A stretch of 22,287 bases of DNA from a virus (IMGVR_UViG_3300046517_000088:1-22287); one strand, 5' to 3'. Positions 15,437 to 22,013 are shown, counted from the first letter of the stretch. The notes: a model not told the origin generated them from the letters alone. Translations and numbers: made by a program.

Positions 15437-16798
15437 TTAAAGATCATCGGCCGGGTCATCTTCTTCGTCGAGATCGTCGAAGCGATTCGCCATGCCATCA
15501 ACATACACAGCGCGCTTGTCAGTGACAGGCGCTAGTGTGGGTCCCCCGAGCTTTTTCTCGTACATCGTGCTCAGGAATATTTCTCGGTCGGCGGGCCTCA
15601 TACCGGCCGAGATTAATTCTTTCTCTGCTTGCGCGACGCTGATGAGCTTCGTCACAAACAGCTTTGCTGCATCGAGCCGCGCATCGCGCCAGCGAGCCTC
15701 AACGCGGGCGTCCTCAAGCGTCCATACCCGCTCGCCGCGCTTGCGGACCAGCTTCATGTTCGGGACCGTCACATGGTCTTCCAGCGCGGCTTTCTCTGCC
15801 TGTTCGTGCATCGACGTGAACCACGCGACGATCATCCCGCGATGGGGAAGGATGTAGCCCATATCCTCAATTGACAAGGACTCCACAGCAGGTACATCGA
15901 AGATATCACCGCCGAGCGGATCATGCATGTCCTCGACCGCAGCAATCATCTCTTCGGAAGTAACTTCCATCGAAAGCTCATCATACCGACCCGCAACAAG
16001 CCGCTCAAGCCATACGATGCGCGCGGGGCAAACTTCCTTCTCGCTGCAAAACTGACATGCCTTCTTACTCGGCGTACGCGAAGCGCCGACGCGCCAAGCC
16101 TGTTGCGCACGAACCACGACCTGTCCGGCAAACATGAGCAGTTCATCGCGGCTAATCTCCCATGTATCAAAGTTGTCGCAGCGCGGCTGTGCGATACGCA
16201 ACACAATCCGTCTAAAGTTGTAAATCCAGTCCAGTTCGAAGAACCGGCCGAGCGCGTACAGGAGAAGCTGAGAGTTCCATTTGGCCTTGATGATGTCCAT
16301 CCCGTACTTCAGATCAGTCACGTACAGGACGCCGCCGACGAACGACTCGATGTCACCGCCGACAATCGACTCGACGTAATCGCAGGCCGCATGGTCTGAT
16401 GTGCCGCCCTGATTCGGGATCGGGGTCAAACGGGAGATGTCGATCCGTGCCTCGACGTAATGATCGCCAGGCAACTCATTGCACCAACGCACATAGCTTT
16501 GTACGTGGTCCAACATCTCTCGTGTGATCTCGATATCGAACCCGTCGATCTCATCACCAACCCATACGTGATCGCCAATGCGGCTGAGAGGGCGCACTCC
16601 AGACGAGAGCCACTCTTCAGCAAGCGCATGGGCTACCGTGCCCTCGGCGGCCACGTATGAACCGGTTTCGGGAGCCAGCGCATTAGGGATCAGCGATCCG
16701 GCGCAGGACATCCACATATGCGAACTGGAAGGCGAGAAGATCGAGTGCGACCGCTCGCGCTTAGCCAGTTCTTCGAGATCGACGGATCTTAGTTTCAT
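15437..16798 (-). CDS. DUF2800 Cas4/RecB-like nuclease with Fe-S cluster
   Basis: A 453-residue PD-(D/E)xK nuclease of the DUF2800 type. Visible motifs are His57 with AHALAEEW, Asp125 in GGTSDHA, DLK at 162-164 and the Gln motif QLLLYA at 177-182. One Cys near the N-terminus (Cys32, MSCAGS) and three after the nuclease core (Cys248, 251 and 257 in CQFCSEKEVCPAR) match the four-Cys iron-sulfur pattern of Cas4 and AddB. The tail is acidic (FDDLDEEDDPADDL) and ends Asp-Asp-Leu. ATG at 16798 has no clear ribosome site and lies 1 base after the upstream stop. It probably acts in recombination or DNA-end processing with DUF2815. Confidence 0.87.
   Translation of the reverse strand: MKLRSVDLEELAKRERSHSIFSPSSSHMWMSCAGSLIPNALAPETGSYVAAEGTVAHALAEEWLSSGVRPLSRIGDHVWVGDEIDGFDIEITREMLDHVQSYVRWCNELPGDHYVEARIDISRLTPIPNQGGTSDHAACDYVESIVGGDIESFVGGVLYVTDLKYGMDIIKAKWNSQLLLYALGRFFELDWIYNFRRIVLRIAQPRCDNFDTWEISRDELLMFAGQVVVRAQQAWRVGASRTPSKKACQFCSEKEVCPARIVWLERLVAGRYDELSMEVTSEEMIAAVEDMHDPLGGDIFDVPAVESLSIEDMGYILPHRGMIVAWFTSMHEQAEKAALEDHVTVPNMKLVRKRGERVWTLEDARVEARWRDARLDAAKLFVTKLISVAQAEKELISAGMRPADREIFLSTMYEKKLGGPTLAPVTDKRAVYVDGMANRFDDLDEEDDPADDL
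15956..15968. repeat. Dispersed dyad copy 10
   Basis: GGAAGTAACTTCC, a perfect 13-base palindrome core inside the DUF2800 nuclease gene, encoding Glu-Val-Thr-Ser. Confidence 0.85.
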
Positions 16799-16799
16799 G

Positions 16800-17003
16800 T
16801 CAATTGGAAGTCAGTTCCAAGTCACGCCCCGGAGAGCGGTTATCATGTCGCGCTGCTTCTTCCCAACCGACATCCCATTGACCGTGACAGTCGGTCCCGC
16901 ACTCGTAGGGATTGGCATCGAGCTTCAGACCGTTCTCGTGCGCAATGTGACCTTCGCGGCGGGCCAGTCCACGCTCATACCTCTGTTGTTTGTTCAGGTG
17001 CAT
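16800..17003 (-). CDS. Rmf/CrpP-like small protein
   Basis: A 67-residue basic protein resembling the ribosome modulation factor / CrpP family. The basic N-terminal helix (QQRYERGLARREGHIAH) is followed by NPY at 31-33 and the family-like QWDVGWEEA at 42-50, matching the WxxGWxxA pattern of Rmf. Rmf itself promotes ribosome dimerisation; phage relatives are common but mostly of unknown role. Two Cys (35 and 39) are extra. ATG at 17003 has AAGGAGATCGCG upstream. Its last codons (Leu-Glu-Leu-Thr-Ser-Asn) are a dyad copy, and the stop is 1 base before the nuclease ATG. Confidence 0.7.
   Translation of the reverse strand: MHLNKQQRYERGLARREGHIAHENGLKLDANPYECGTDCHGQWDVGWEEAARHDNRSPGRDLELTSN
16804..16820. 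repeat. Dispersed dyad copy 11 (full 17 bases)
   Basis: TTGGAAGTCAGTTCCAA, full length with one changed base in the right arm, five bases upstream of the DUF2800 nuclease start codon. Confidence 0.8.
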
Positions 17004-17070
17004 CGCGATCTCCTTGCGGCGGGCGCAGCATCATGTGGAAGAGCAGGGACCAGAAGGTGAGAAACGACAT
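16975..17070 (-). CDS. 31-residue hydrophobic small ORF
   Basis: A short reading frame starting at ATG 17070 with AGGAG at 17078-17082, seven bases upstream, a strong ribosome site not otherwise explained. The product begins MSFLTFWSLLFHMMLRPPQG, a short hydrophobic stretch then a polar tail, so it could insert in the membrane. It overlaps the start of the Rmf-like gene by 29 bases in another frame and may couple its translation. No homology is recognised; it could be only a leader peptide. Confidence 0.5.
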   Translation of the reverse strand: MSFLTFWSLLFHMMLRPPQGDRDAPEQTTEV

Positions 17071-17093
17071 GGTGAGTCTCCTGATTGTGGAAG

Positions 17094-17134
17094 AAAAAAC
17101 GGCCCACGGTGCCGTAAAGCATTCCGTGAGCCGT
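17094..17134 (-). terminator. Intrinsic terminator after Ala-rich acidic gene
   Basis: On the minus strand ACGGCTCACGG and CCGTGGGCCGT form an 11-pair stem (one G-U) around a 14-base loop, followed by six Ts (17094-17099). It lies 20 bases after the stop of the first leftward gene, so it should limit transcription into the following operon. Confidence 0.75.
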
Positions 17135-17154
17135 CTCTGCTCGGCGCGGGCCGA

Positions 17155-17526
17155 TTACAGGTCGTCTTCCTTGTTCTCCGGCGCGTCGTTGCCTGCGGCG
17201 AGCTTCGCTTCGCACGCTTCGACAAACGCGTCGTAGTTTTCCGGCTTGATCGCCTTCAGTTCGTCGGCCTTGCCGGATTCCTTGATGAGTTCCTTCGCGG
17301 CCGGTTGGCCGAACGCATCCTTGACCTTCACTGCTGCTGCCTTCACTTCTTCTGCCGAGTACTTCGGCGCGGCGGGCTTGTCGGCCTTCGTCGTAGCGGC
17401 CTTCGTCGTCGTCGTTGCTGCCTTACCTGCTGCTGCCGTACCGGCTGCTGCGAGGGCCTTGGTACTAGCTTCCAAAGCTGCGGTGTTGGCTTCGATGGCT
17501 TTCAGCAGGTTTTCGAGAATCGACAT
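17155..17526 (-). CDS. Ala/Lys-rich protein with acidic DDL tail
   Basis: A 123-residue protein, first gene of the leftward series. Residues 1-25 are a helical, coiled-coil-like start (MSILENLLKAIEANTAALEA), 26-52 a low-complexity Ala/Thr/Lys linker, and 53-112 a compact helical domain (VKVKDAFGQPAAKELIKESG, then Leu/Ile/Pro and ENYDAFVEACEA) of a type I have seen in phage proteins encoded near ssDNA-binding genes. It ends ENKEDDL. ATG at 17526 has AAGGAG upstream and the promoter lies 56 bases away. Function is unknown; a replication accessory role is suggested by position and by the DDL tail shared with the two larger replication proteins. Confidence 0.72.
   Translation of the reverse strand: MSILENLLKAIEANTAALEASTKALAAAGTAAAGKAATTTTKAATTKADKPAAPKYSAEEVKAAAVKVKDAFGQPAAKELIKESGKADELKAIKPENYDAFVEACEAKLAAGNDAPENKEDDL
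17461..17475. repeat. Dispersed dyad copy 12 (degenerate)
   Basis: GGTACTAGCTTCCAA, right arm intact, three mismatches elsewhere. This is a doubtful member, listed for completeness. Confidence 0.35.
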
Positions 17527-17581
17527 GGTTGGTGCTCCTTCAGTAGTGGTGAGTTGTTTGTTGCGCCTGCAACGGAAATGG

Positions 17582-17610
17582 ACTTTACAGAGTGGAAATC
17601 TTGCTGTCAA
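17582..17610 (-). promoter_or_regulatory. Sigma70-type promoter for the leftward operon
   Basis: Minus-strand TTGACA (17605-17610), a perfect -35, then a 17-base spacer and TAAAGT (17582-17587) as -10. An AT-rich stretch (TATAAATATTTTGCAA) lies just upstream like an UP element. It faces the Ala-rich acidic gene. The weak -10 leaves room for control. Confidence 0.72.
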
Positions 17611-17641
17611 CGTCCTTTGCAAAATATTTATATGTACGCTG

Positions 17642-17654
17642 CCGCACGCTGCGG
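17642..17654. promoter_or_regulatory. Inverted repeat in divergent control region
   Basis: CCGCA-CGC-TGCGG, a perfect five-base dyad between the divergent leftward promoter and the rightward operon. It is a candidate operator for the adjacent YdaS/Cro-type regulator. No clear rightward promoter could be picked out in 17590-17710. Confidence 0.4.
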
Positions 17655-17710
17655 AGTAGGTATATCATCGCTCCCGTTTCACCTTTCAATCGTCGATAAG
17701 GAACAACAAT

Positions 17711-18007
17711 ATGCCTATTGAATATCCCCGACATATCCGGAAGAAGCCGGTAGGCGCTCGCGGGGGCGCGGAACTCCGGTTCAAGCTGCGGGTTGTCGCC
17801 CTTTACGGAACGGAAGAGGGCAGTTTTACCGCCCTGGCCGCGAAGATCGGCGCGCACATCTCGCAAATCTCCTACTGGATTGCCCTGCAACGCCTTCCGG
17901 CTTCTGTCGCCGTGAAGTGCGAGAAGCTGGTCGGTCCGGAAATTGCCCCGAGGGAGTGGCTGGCTCCGGACGCGTTCCCGATCAAGGAGAGCGCTCATGC
18001 CGAATGA
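17711..18007 (+). CDS. YdaS/Cro-type HTH regulator
   Basis: A 98-residue DNA-binding protein. Residues about 40-60 (TALAAKIGAHISQISYWIAL) form a helix-turn-helix, followed by RLPASVAVKCEKLVG and REWLAPDAF. That is the order seen in YdaS/Cro-like phage regulators (HTH, then a short helix, then the R-x-D/W-L-x-P-D-x-[FW] end). The N-terminus is basic. ATG at 17711 has AAGGA upstream. It is first in the rightward operon and faces the leftward promoter, the usual place of a switch regulator. Whether it represses or activates cannot be told, and it may bind the 17642 inverted repeat or the dispersed dyad. Confidence 0.75.
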   Translation: MPIEYPRHIRKKPVGARGGAELRFKLRVVALYGTEEGSFTALAAKIGAHISQISYWIALQRLPASVAVKCEKLVGPEIAPREWLAPDAFPIKESAHAE

Positions 18008-18701
18008 AGTCTCATGGGGCGAGTATGTGTTCCCTTCGCAACAGGCCGCTCGACGTGAGTGCGAACGGCGTCTGACGAAGTACGGGCACAAAGACTTCCT
18101 GCAAAATGGCGACCGCCAATTCTTCGTCAGCCTGTTCGAGGCCCGTCTTCCGAACTTCGTCGAAAACTTCTACGGTAGTGAGGACCCCGATCTATGCGAC
18201 AAGCCGTCCTTGCAGCGTATTCACTGGAATGAGTTCTCTGAACGTACGCCGTTCTCCCATTGGGGTCTGCGGGCTATCCGTGAAGACGGCTCGTGGTCTC
18301 CGATGTCCTACCGGCTCGCGACAGATACGGGCGGCCATCGCTCATGGGTTCAGGCAGCAGCGCGACGCATCGTGGCACCGCAGGCGAACGGCTTTTTATC
18401 CCGTTGGCTGGCTCAGCAGGGCAACGTAAGCGCACTCAGCGGCCCGACAAACGACCCGCTTACGCATCGGTACACCGGCTCGTCGTTCGGGGAATTATTT
18501 TTTCGGTGGATGAAGGCCGAAAATTTGCATTTTTCCGACATAAAGACTGTTGTAAACGGCAAAAATAGCGTAACCTTTAGGGATATCGCGCTGGTCGAGT
18601 CGTGGGCCGCTTTTCACCGCAAACATGCTTCTATGGATGCGGTGACTTCGCTTGAGTATTACACCGCTAAACCGACCGACGTGGGGTATCCGTATGCTTG
18701 A
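17997..18701 (+). CDS. DUF3223/DCL-like protein
   Basis: A 234-residue protein. Residues 9-50 (FPSQQAARRECERRLTKYGH then DRQFFVSLFEARLPNF) and 85-120 (HWGLRAIREDGSWSPMSYR) resemble the DUF3223/DCL domain, which has an F-x-S-xx-A-x opening and a later R-x-DGS-xx-xxSYR element. The match is by eye. Residues 145-215 form a separate part with no match (FGELFFRWMKAENLHFSDIK) coded by more AT-rich DNA. ATG at 17997 has AAGGAG upstream and overlaps the regulator's end by 11 bases. Function unknown. Confidence 0.6.
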   Translation: MPNEVSWGEYVFPSQQAARRECERRLTKYGHKDFLQNGDRQFFVSLFEARLPNFVENFYGSEDPDLCDKPSLQRIHWNEFSERTPFSHWGLRAIREDGSWSPMSYRLATDTGGHRSWVQAAARRIVAPQANGFLSRWLAQQGNVSALSGPTNDPLTHRYTGSSFGELFFRWMKAENLHFSDIKTVVNGKNSVTFRDIALVESWAAFHRKHASMDAVTSLEYYTAKPTDVGYPYA

Positions 18702-18957
18702 GTCTACTTGCGAAGTAGCTGTTTCCGTTTTCAACCGGGACCACATGATTTTCGCACTCAATCTGTCCGCTTATCTCGTTGATGAACGTTCCGATCTGGC
18801 TTCGGCTATGCGGTCTGTCACCATCGACGAAAACAAAGTAGTCCGCATCAAATTCATCCCTGTTCTCACGAAGTCTGACATCGACTACGTTCGCTCGAAG
18901 TTCGCGTTCGTGCGCGGGATCGAGAACATGCACGGCTTCACGCTTCAGATCATCTAA
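18694..18957 (+). CDS. Hypothetical 87-residue protein
   Basis: A small protein starting at ATG 18694, which overlaps the upstream stop (ATGCTTGA), so translation is probably coupled; an earlier in-frame ATG at 18652 is less likely. Composition is mixed, with predicted alternating strands and helices (VRIKFIPVLTKSDIDYVRSK) and no motif I recognise. It lies between the DUF3223-like gene and the primase-helicase gene. Confidence 0.65.
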   Translation: MLESTCEVAVSVFNRDHMIFALNLSAYLVDERSDLASAMRSVTIDENKVVRIKFIPVLTKSDIDYVRSKFAFVRGIENMHGFTLQII

Positions 18958-18974
18958 CACTCTCCGGGGTTCTA

Positions 18975-21635
18975 ATGTCCCATCTCTCAGTAGTGAAAGA
19001 GGACGGTCATCTGGATCGCGTCATCGAGTACTCGCTCGGTGGGTCACGCGGTTTGGGTTACGTGTCCAATAAGAGGGCGACATGGGGAAAGATGGTTGAC
19101 GTTCTTACGACTGACCGACGTACGGACATGACGACGAAGCAGTACCACGCGCTCTCTGTTGATGAAAAGCAGAAAGAGAAGATGCGTGCAGGCTTTATCG
19201 TCGGCGGCCATTGCGATGACGGCAAGCGCGTTGCTCGCGCTATCCGGACTCGCAGCTTCCTCAATCTCGACATCGACAATCTGCCTGTTGCAGATTTTCA
19301 TCAGTTTCAGTTCGACCTTGATTCCGGCGAGGGTTTCTTCGCTAACGAGTTCATCTGGCACACGACTCGTTCGCACACTCCGGAAAAGCCGAAGTTCCGC
19401 ATTATCGTTCCGCTTAGCAAGGCAATCACCGCCGAGAAGTTCGTTGCTGCATCGCGCATTCTCGCGTCGAAGTTTGATGCAACGATGGTTCACATCGACA
19501 CCGTGTCGTTCGTGCTTGCACAGATCATGTACAAGCCGCTTACGAACCGTGACGGTGAGTTCCTCGCAGGGCGCAATGCAGGATCGTTCCTCGATGCCGA
19601 CAGGATGCTCGAAGAGTTCGGTGACTGGCGCGATTACTCGAAGCTGCCGTGCCGTGAAGACGAGACCCTCGGCAAGCTGGTAGCGCCGGGGACCAAGCAG
19701 GAAAACCCGTTCGAGAAGAAGGGTATCGTCGGGGCATTCAACCGTGCGTATCCGATTGAACAGGTGATCGACGAATTCCTGCCGGACGTGTATGAACGGT
19801 CCTCGGAAGTTAGTTCCAACGGGCTCCGCTACACCTATCTGAAGTCGGAAACAGGGCAGTCGAACGGCGTGCTCGTGTATCCGGAACAGGGCTTGCTGTT
19901 CTCGCACCATTCGAGCGATCCGTGCGGAAACGGGCACTCGTACAACGCGTTTGATGCTGTCCGGCTGCACCTATACTCGCATCTCGACGATGGCGTCAAG
20001 GCTGACACGTCGCCCATGAAGTATCCCTCATTCAAGGCAATGACGGAGAAGTTCAAGGACGACGACTTTGTATCGAAGGAGATGCTTCAGGACCGCTACG
20101 ACCTCGAATCGCTGACGAAAGCCGCGATGTCCGATCTCGATGAGGAAGATGAGGATGAAGAAGAGCAGGGCGCTAACAAAGAGCCGACCGAGAGCGAGGA
20201 AGACGAACTCGGCAACGATGCTGACGACCTCGACACCGATAACTGGATTCTGAAGCTCGACCGGGGCGAGGGCGGCGTCATCAAACCGACGCTGCGCAAC
20301 GTGGTTGAGATTCTGACGAAGGATAAGCGCGTCGCGGGGATGGCTGCATACGACGAGTTCGCTCGCACTATCGTCAAGCGCCGTAACTTCCCGGCCGGTA
20401 CTCTCGGCTCCCTGGCTGGCGGCAAGAAAGTAGTTGAGAGGCGCGTCGAGGACTCTATCAAGGGCGACGCGTGGACCGACAAAGACGACGAGAAAATGCG
20501 GTACTTTCTCGGCCTTCCGGGCGGCTCGACGCACAACGGCTACCAGATCAGTCCGTCGAAGCAGGACGTACTCGGCGGGATCGAGCTTGCGGCCGACATC
20601 TTCCGCTTCCATCCGGTGAAGCAGGCGTTCGACGCGGTGAAGTGGGACGGCAAGACGCGCGTTAAGCACCTGTTCACGGAGTACCTCGGCTGTCCGGACG
20701 ACGCCTACCATCGCGAGACCGCAGAACTGGTGATGATCGCTATGGTTGCCCGCATCTACACGCCGGGTCACAAGTGGGATTACGTTCCGATTCTGGAAGG
20801 GAAGCAGGGCAAGCGGAAGTCGTACTTCATTCACACGCTGTCGATGGGTTGGTTCGCGGAAATGCGCGGTGACGTGGTGACGGATTCGAAGAAGACCGCG
20901 GAATTGCTTGAGGGCGTCATGGTTGTCGAGATTCCGGAGTTGCATACGTTCAACCGAACCGAGTCGAGCGCGCTGAAGGCATTCTTCACGGCGTACAACG
21001 ATAAGGCCCGTCCGGCGTACGGTCGTCGCACTCTCATTAACAAGCGGCAGGCTACCTTTTGGGGAACGACGAACGACAAGGAGTATCTCCGCGACAAGAC
21101 CGGCAATCGGCGCTACTGGCCTATCGAGTGTCTGGTCGGGTTCATCGACATCGACGAATTGCAGCGGAACATTCAGCAGCTTTACGCCGAGGCGCTGATG
21201 CTCTACAAGGCCATGTTGATCGACTATCCGGCCCACAAGTTGCCGCTTTTCCTGGCTGATGGAAGCGAAGCCGCTATTCGGGCGGAAGAGTTGCAGGAGT
21301 CGCGCCGTATCGAGAGCGCCGAGGATCGGGAGAAGGGGCCGCTCGAACTGTGGCTCGAAGAACCAGCTCATCCGGCGCTGGTTGACTGCCGGAAACTGTC
21401 CGATAACTTCTCGGATGACGACAATCAGGAGCCCGTCCTGCGCACGATGACCTGTTCGAAGGAGGTTTTGGAAGTACTCGCAAAAGGGGAGGACCGGAAA
21501 GCGGAGACGTTCCGACGTGCAATGTCGGGAATCAAAGGCTGGCGATTCACGAAAAATACGCACCACACACCGAGATTCGGGCCATGCAAACTGTTCGTTC
21601 GGATCGGATCGGCGGCCGATGAGCGATATGTCTAG
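18975..21635 (+). CDS. Primase-polymerase / VapE-type helicase fusion
   Basis: An 886-residue replication protein. The N-terminal primase-polymerase-like part has LDID at 98-101 (Asp99, Asp101) and HTTRSHTPEKPKFRIIVPL from 129. A central zone resembling other VapE proteins (GLLFSHHSSDPCGNGHSYNA) is followed by an acidic linker (about 385-420). The C-terminal helicase domain carries a Walker A-like GKQGKRKS (609-616), with Arg614 where Gly is usual, a Walker B-like VVEIPEL (650-656), and TTNDKEYLRDKTGNRRYWP (698-716) with the arginine finger. The start has no strong ribosome site. It probably opens and primes the origin for the polymerase encoded on the other strand. Confidence 0.9.
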   Translation: MSHLSVVKEDGHLDRVIEYSLGGSRGLGYVSNKRATWGKMVDVLTTDRRTDMTTKQYHALSVDEKQKEKMRAGFIVGGHCDDGKRVARAIRTRSFLNLDIDNLPVADFHQFQFDLDSGEGFFANEFIWHTTRSHTPEKPKFRIIVPLSKAITAEKFVAASRILASKFDATMVHIDTVSFVLAQIMYKPLTNRDGEFLAGRNAGSFLDADRMLEEFGDWRDYSKLPCREDETLGKLVAPGTKQENPFEKKGIVGAFNRAYPIEQVIDEFLPDVYERSSEVSSNGLRYTYLKSETGQSNGVLVYPEQGLLFSHHSSDPCGNGHSYNAFDAVRLHLYSHLDDGVKADTSPMKYPSFKAMTEKFKDDDFVSKEMLQDRYDLESLTKAAMSDLDEEDEDEEEQGANKEPTESEEDELGNDADDLDTDNWILKLDRGEGGVIKPTLRNVVEILTKDKRVAGMAAYDEFARTIVKRRNFPAGTLGSLAGGKKVVERRVEDSIKGDAWTDKDDEKMRYFLGLPGGSTHNGYQISPSKQDVLGGIELAADIFRFHPVKQAFDAVKWDGKTRVKHLFTEYLGCPDDAYHRETAELVMIAMVARIYTPGHKWDYVPILEGKQGKRKSYFIHTLSMGWFAEMRGDVVTDSKKTAELLEGVMVVEIPELHTFNRTESSALKAFFTAYNDKARPAYGRRTLINKRQATFWGTTNDKEYLRDKTGNRRYWPIECLVGFIDIDELQRNIQQLYAEALMLYKAMLIDYPAHKLPLFLADGSEAAIRAEELQESRRIESAEDREKGPLELWLEEPAHPALVDCRKLSDNFSDDDNQEPVLRTMTCSKEVLEVLAKGEDRKAETFRRAMSGIKGWRFTKNTHHTPRFGPCKLFVRIGSAADERYV
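19806..19820. repeat. Dispersed dyad copy 13
   Basis: GGAAGTTAGTTCCAA, one mismatch in the right arm, inside the primase-helicase gene. It is the only good copy inside a rightward gene. Confidence 0.75.
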
Positions 21636-21675
21636 GTTGAGAAGTACTTCCAAGGTCGCTTCGGCGGCCTTTTTT
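21636..21675 (+). terminator. Intrinsic terminator 1 with dyad
   Basis: Directly after the primase-helicase stop: AAGGTCGC-TTCG-GCGGCCTT followed by a run of six Ts that includes the last two stem bases, an eight-pair stem (one G-U) with a UUCG loop. A short dyad copy (GAAGTACTTC) precedes the stem. Confidence 0.88.
21641..21653. repeat. Short dyad copy 14
   Basis: GAAGTACTTCCAA, the dyad without the central unpaired base, next to terminator 1. Confidence 0.7.
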
Positions 21676-21689
21676 ATCGCCTCGATTCC

Positions 21690-21729
21690 GTTGAGAAGTA
21701 CTTCCAAGGTCGCTTAGGCGGCCTTTTTT
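21690..21729 (+). terminator. Intrinsic terminator 2, tandem copy
   Basis: A second copy of the 40-base dyad-plus-terminator unit, 54 bases after the first, with one difference (loop TTAG instead of TTCG). Two near-identical terminators in series suggest a recent tandem duplication. Confidence 0.85.
21695..21707. repeat. Short dyad copy 15
   Basis: GAAGTACTTCCAA, identical to the copy at terminator 1. Confidence 0.7.
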
Positions 21730-21740
21730 CTTGCCGATTC

Positions 21741-21992
21741 ATAACCGACCGAAAAATGAGTTATAGAGTAATTCCTTTAAAATCAATGACCTAACCGGCA
21801 TAACCGGCATAACCATGTTCGCTAGGACTCTCCGGGACCTCATAGGTTTGCACGGATTCTTACAATGCCTGTAAGGAAGCATATAAACCCTTTATCTTTA
21901 CTCCAATAATATTGGTTATATTGGTTATATTAGTTAGAATGGCTACTGGCAAGGCTTTGCGGGCTAACCGGACGGCTAACCGAACATAACCA
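21741..21992. other. Iteron cluster, candidate replication origin
   Basis: AT-rich relative to the rest, with TAACC at 21742, 21792, 21801, 21810, 21965, 21977 and 21987, and the reverse GGTTA at 21914 and 21923 (AGTTA at 21932). Two triplets repeat every 9 bases and face each other: TAACCGGCA-type at 21792-21818 and TATTGGTTA-type at 21910-21936. Between them is AT-rich DNA. This is the build of an iteron origin, next to the primase-helicase gene. A repressor or recombinase binding cluster is the alternative. Confidence 0.55.
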
Positions 21993-21998
21993 GACGTA

Positions 21999-22013
21999 GA
22001 AGTACTTCCAAGG
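21999..22013. repeat. Short dyad copy 16 beside iterons
   Basis: GAAGTACTTCCAAGG, the short form of the dyad, 8 bases after the last iteron element and without a terminator stem after it. Confidence 0.7.

Noticed and set aside
20028-21707. Leftward 559-codon open frame
   Set aside because: Antisense to the primase-helicase gene; it starts at a TTG inside a terminator dyad and has shadow composition.
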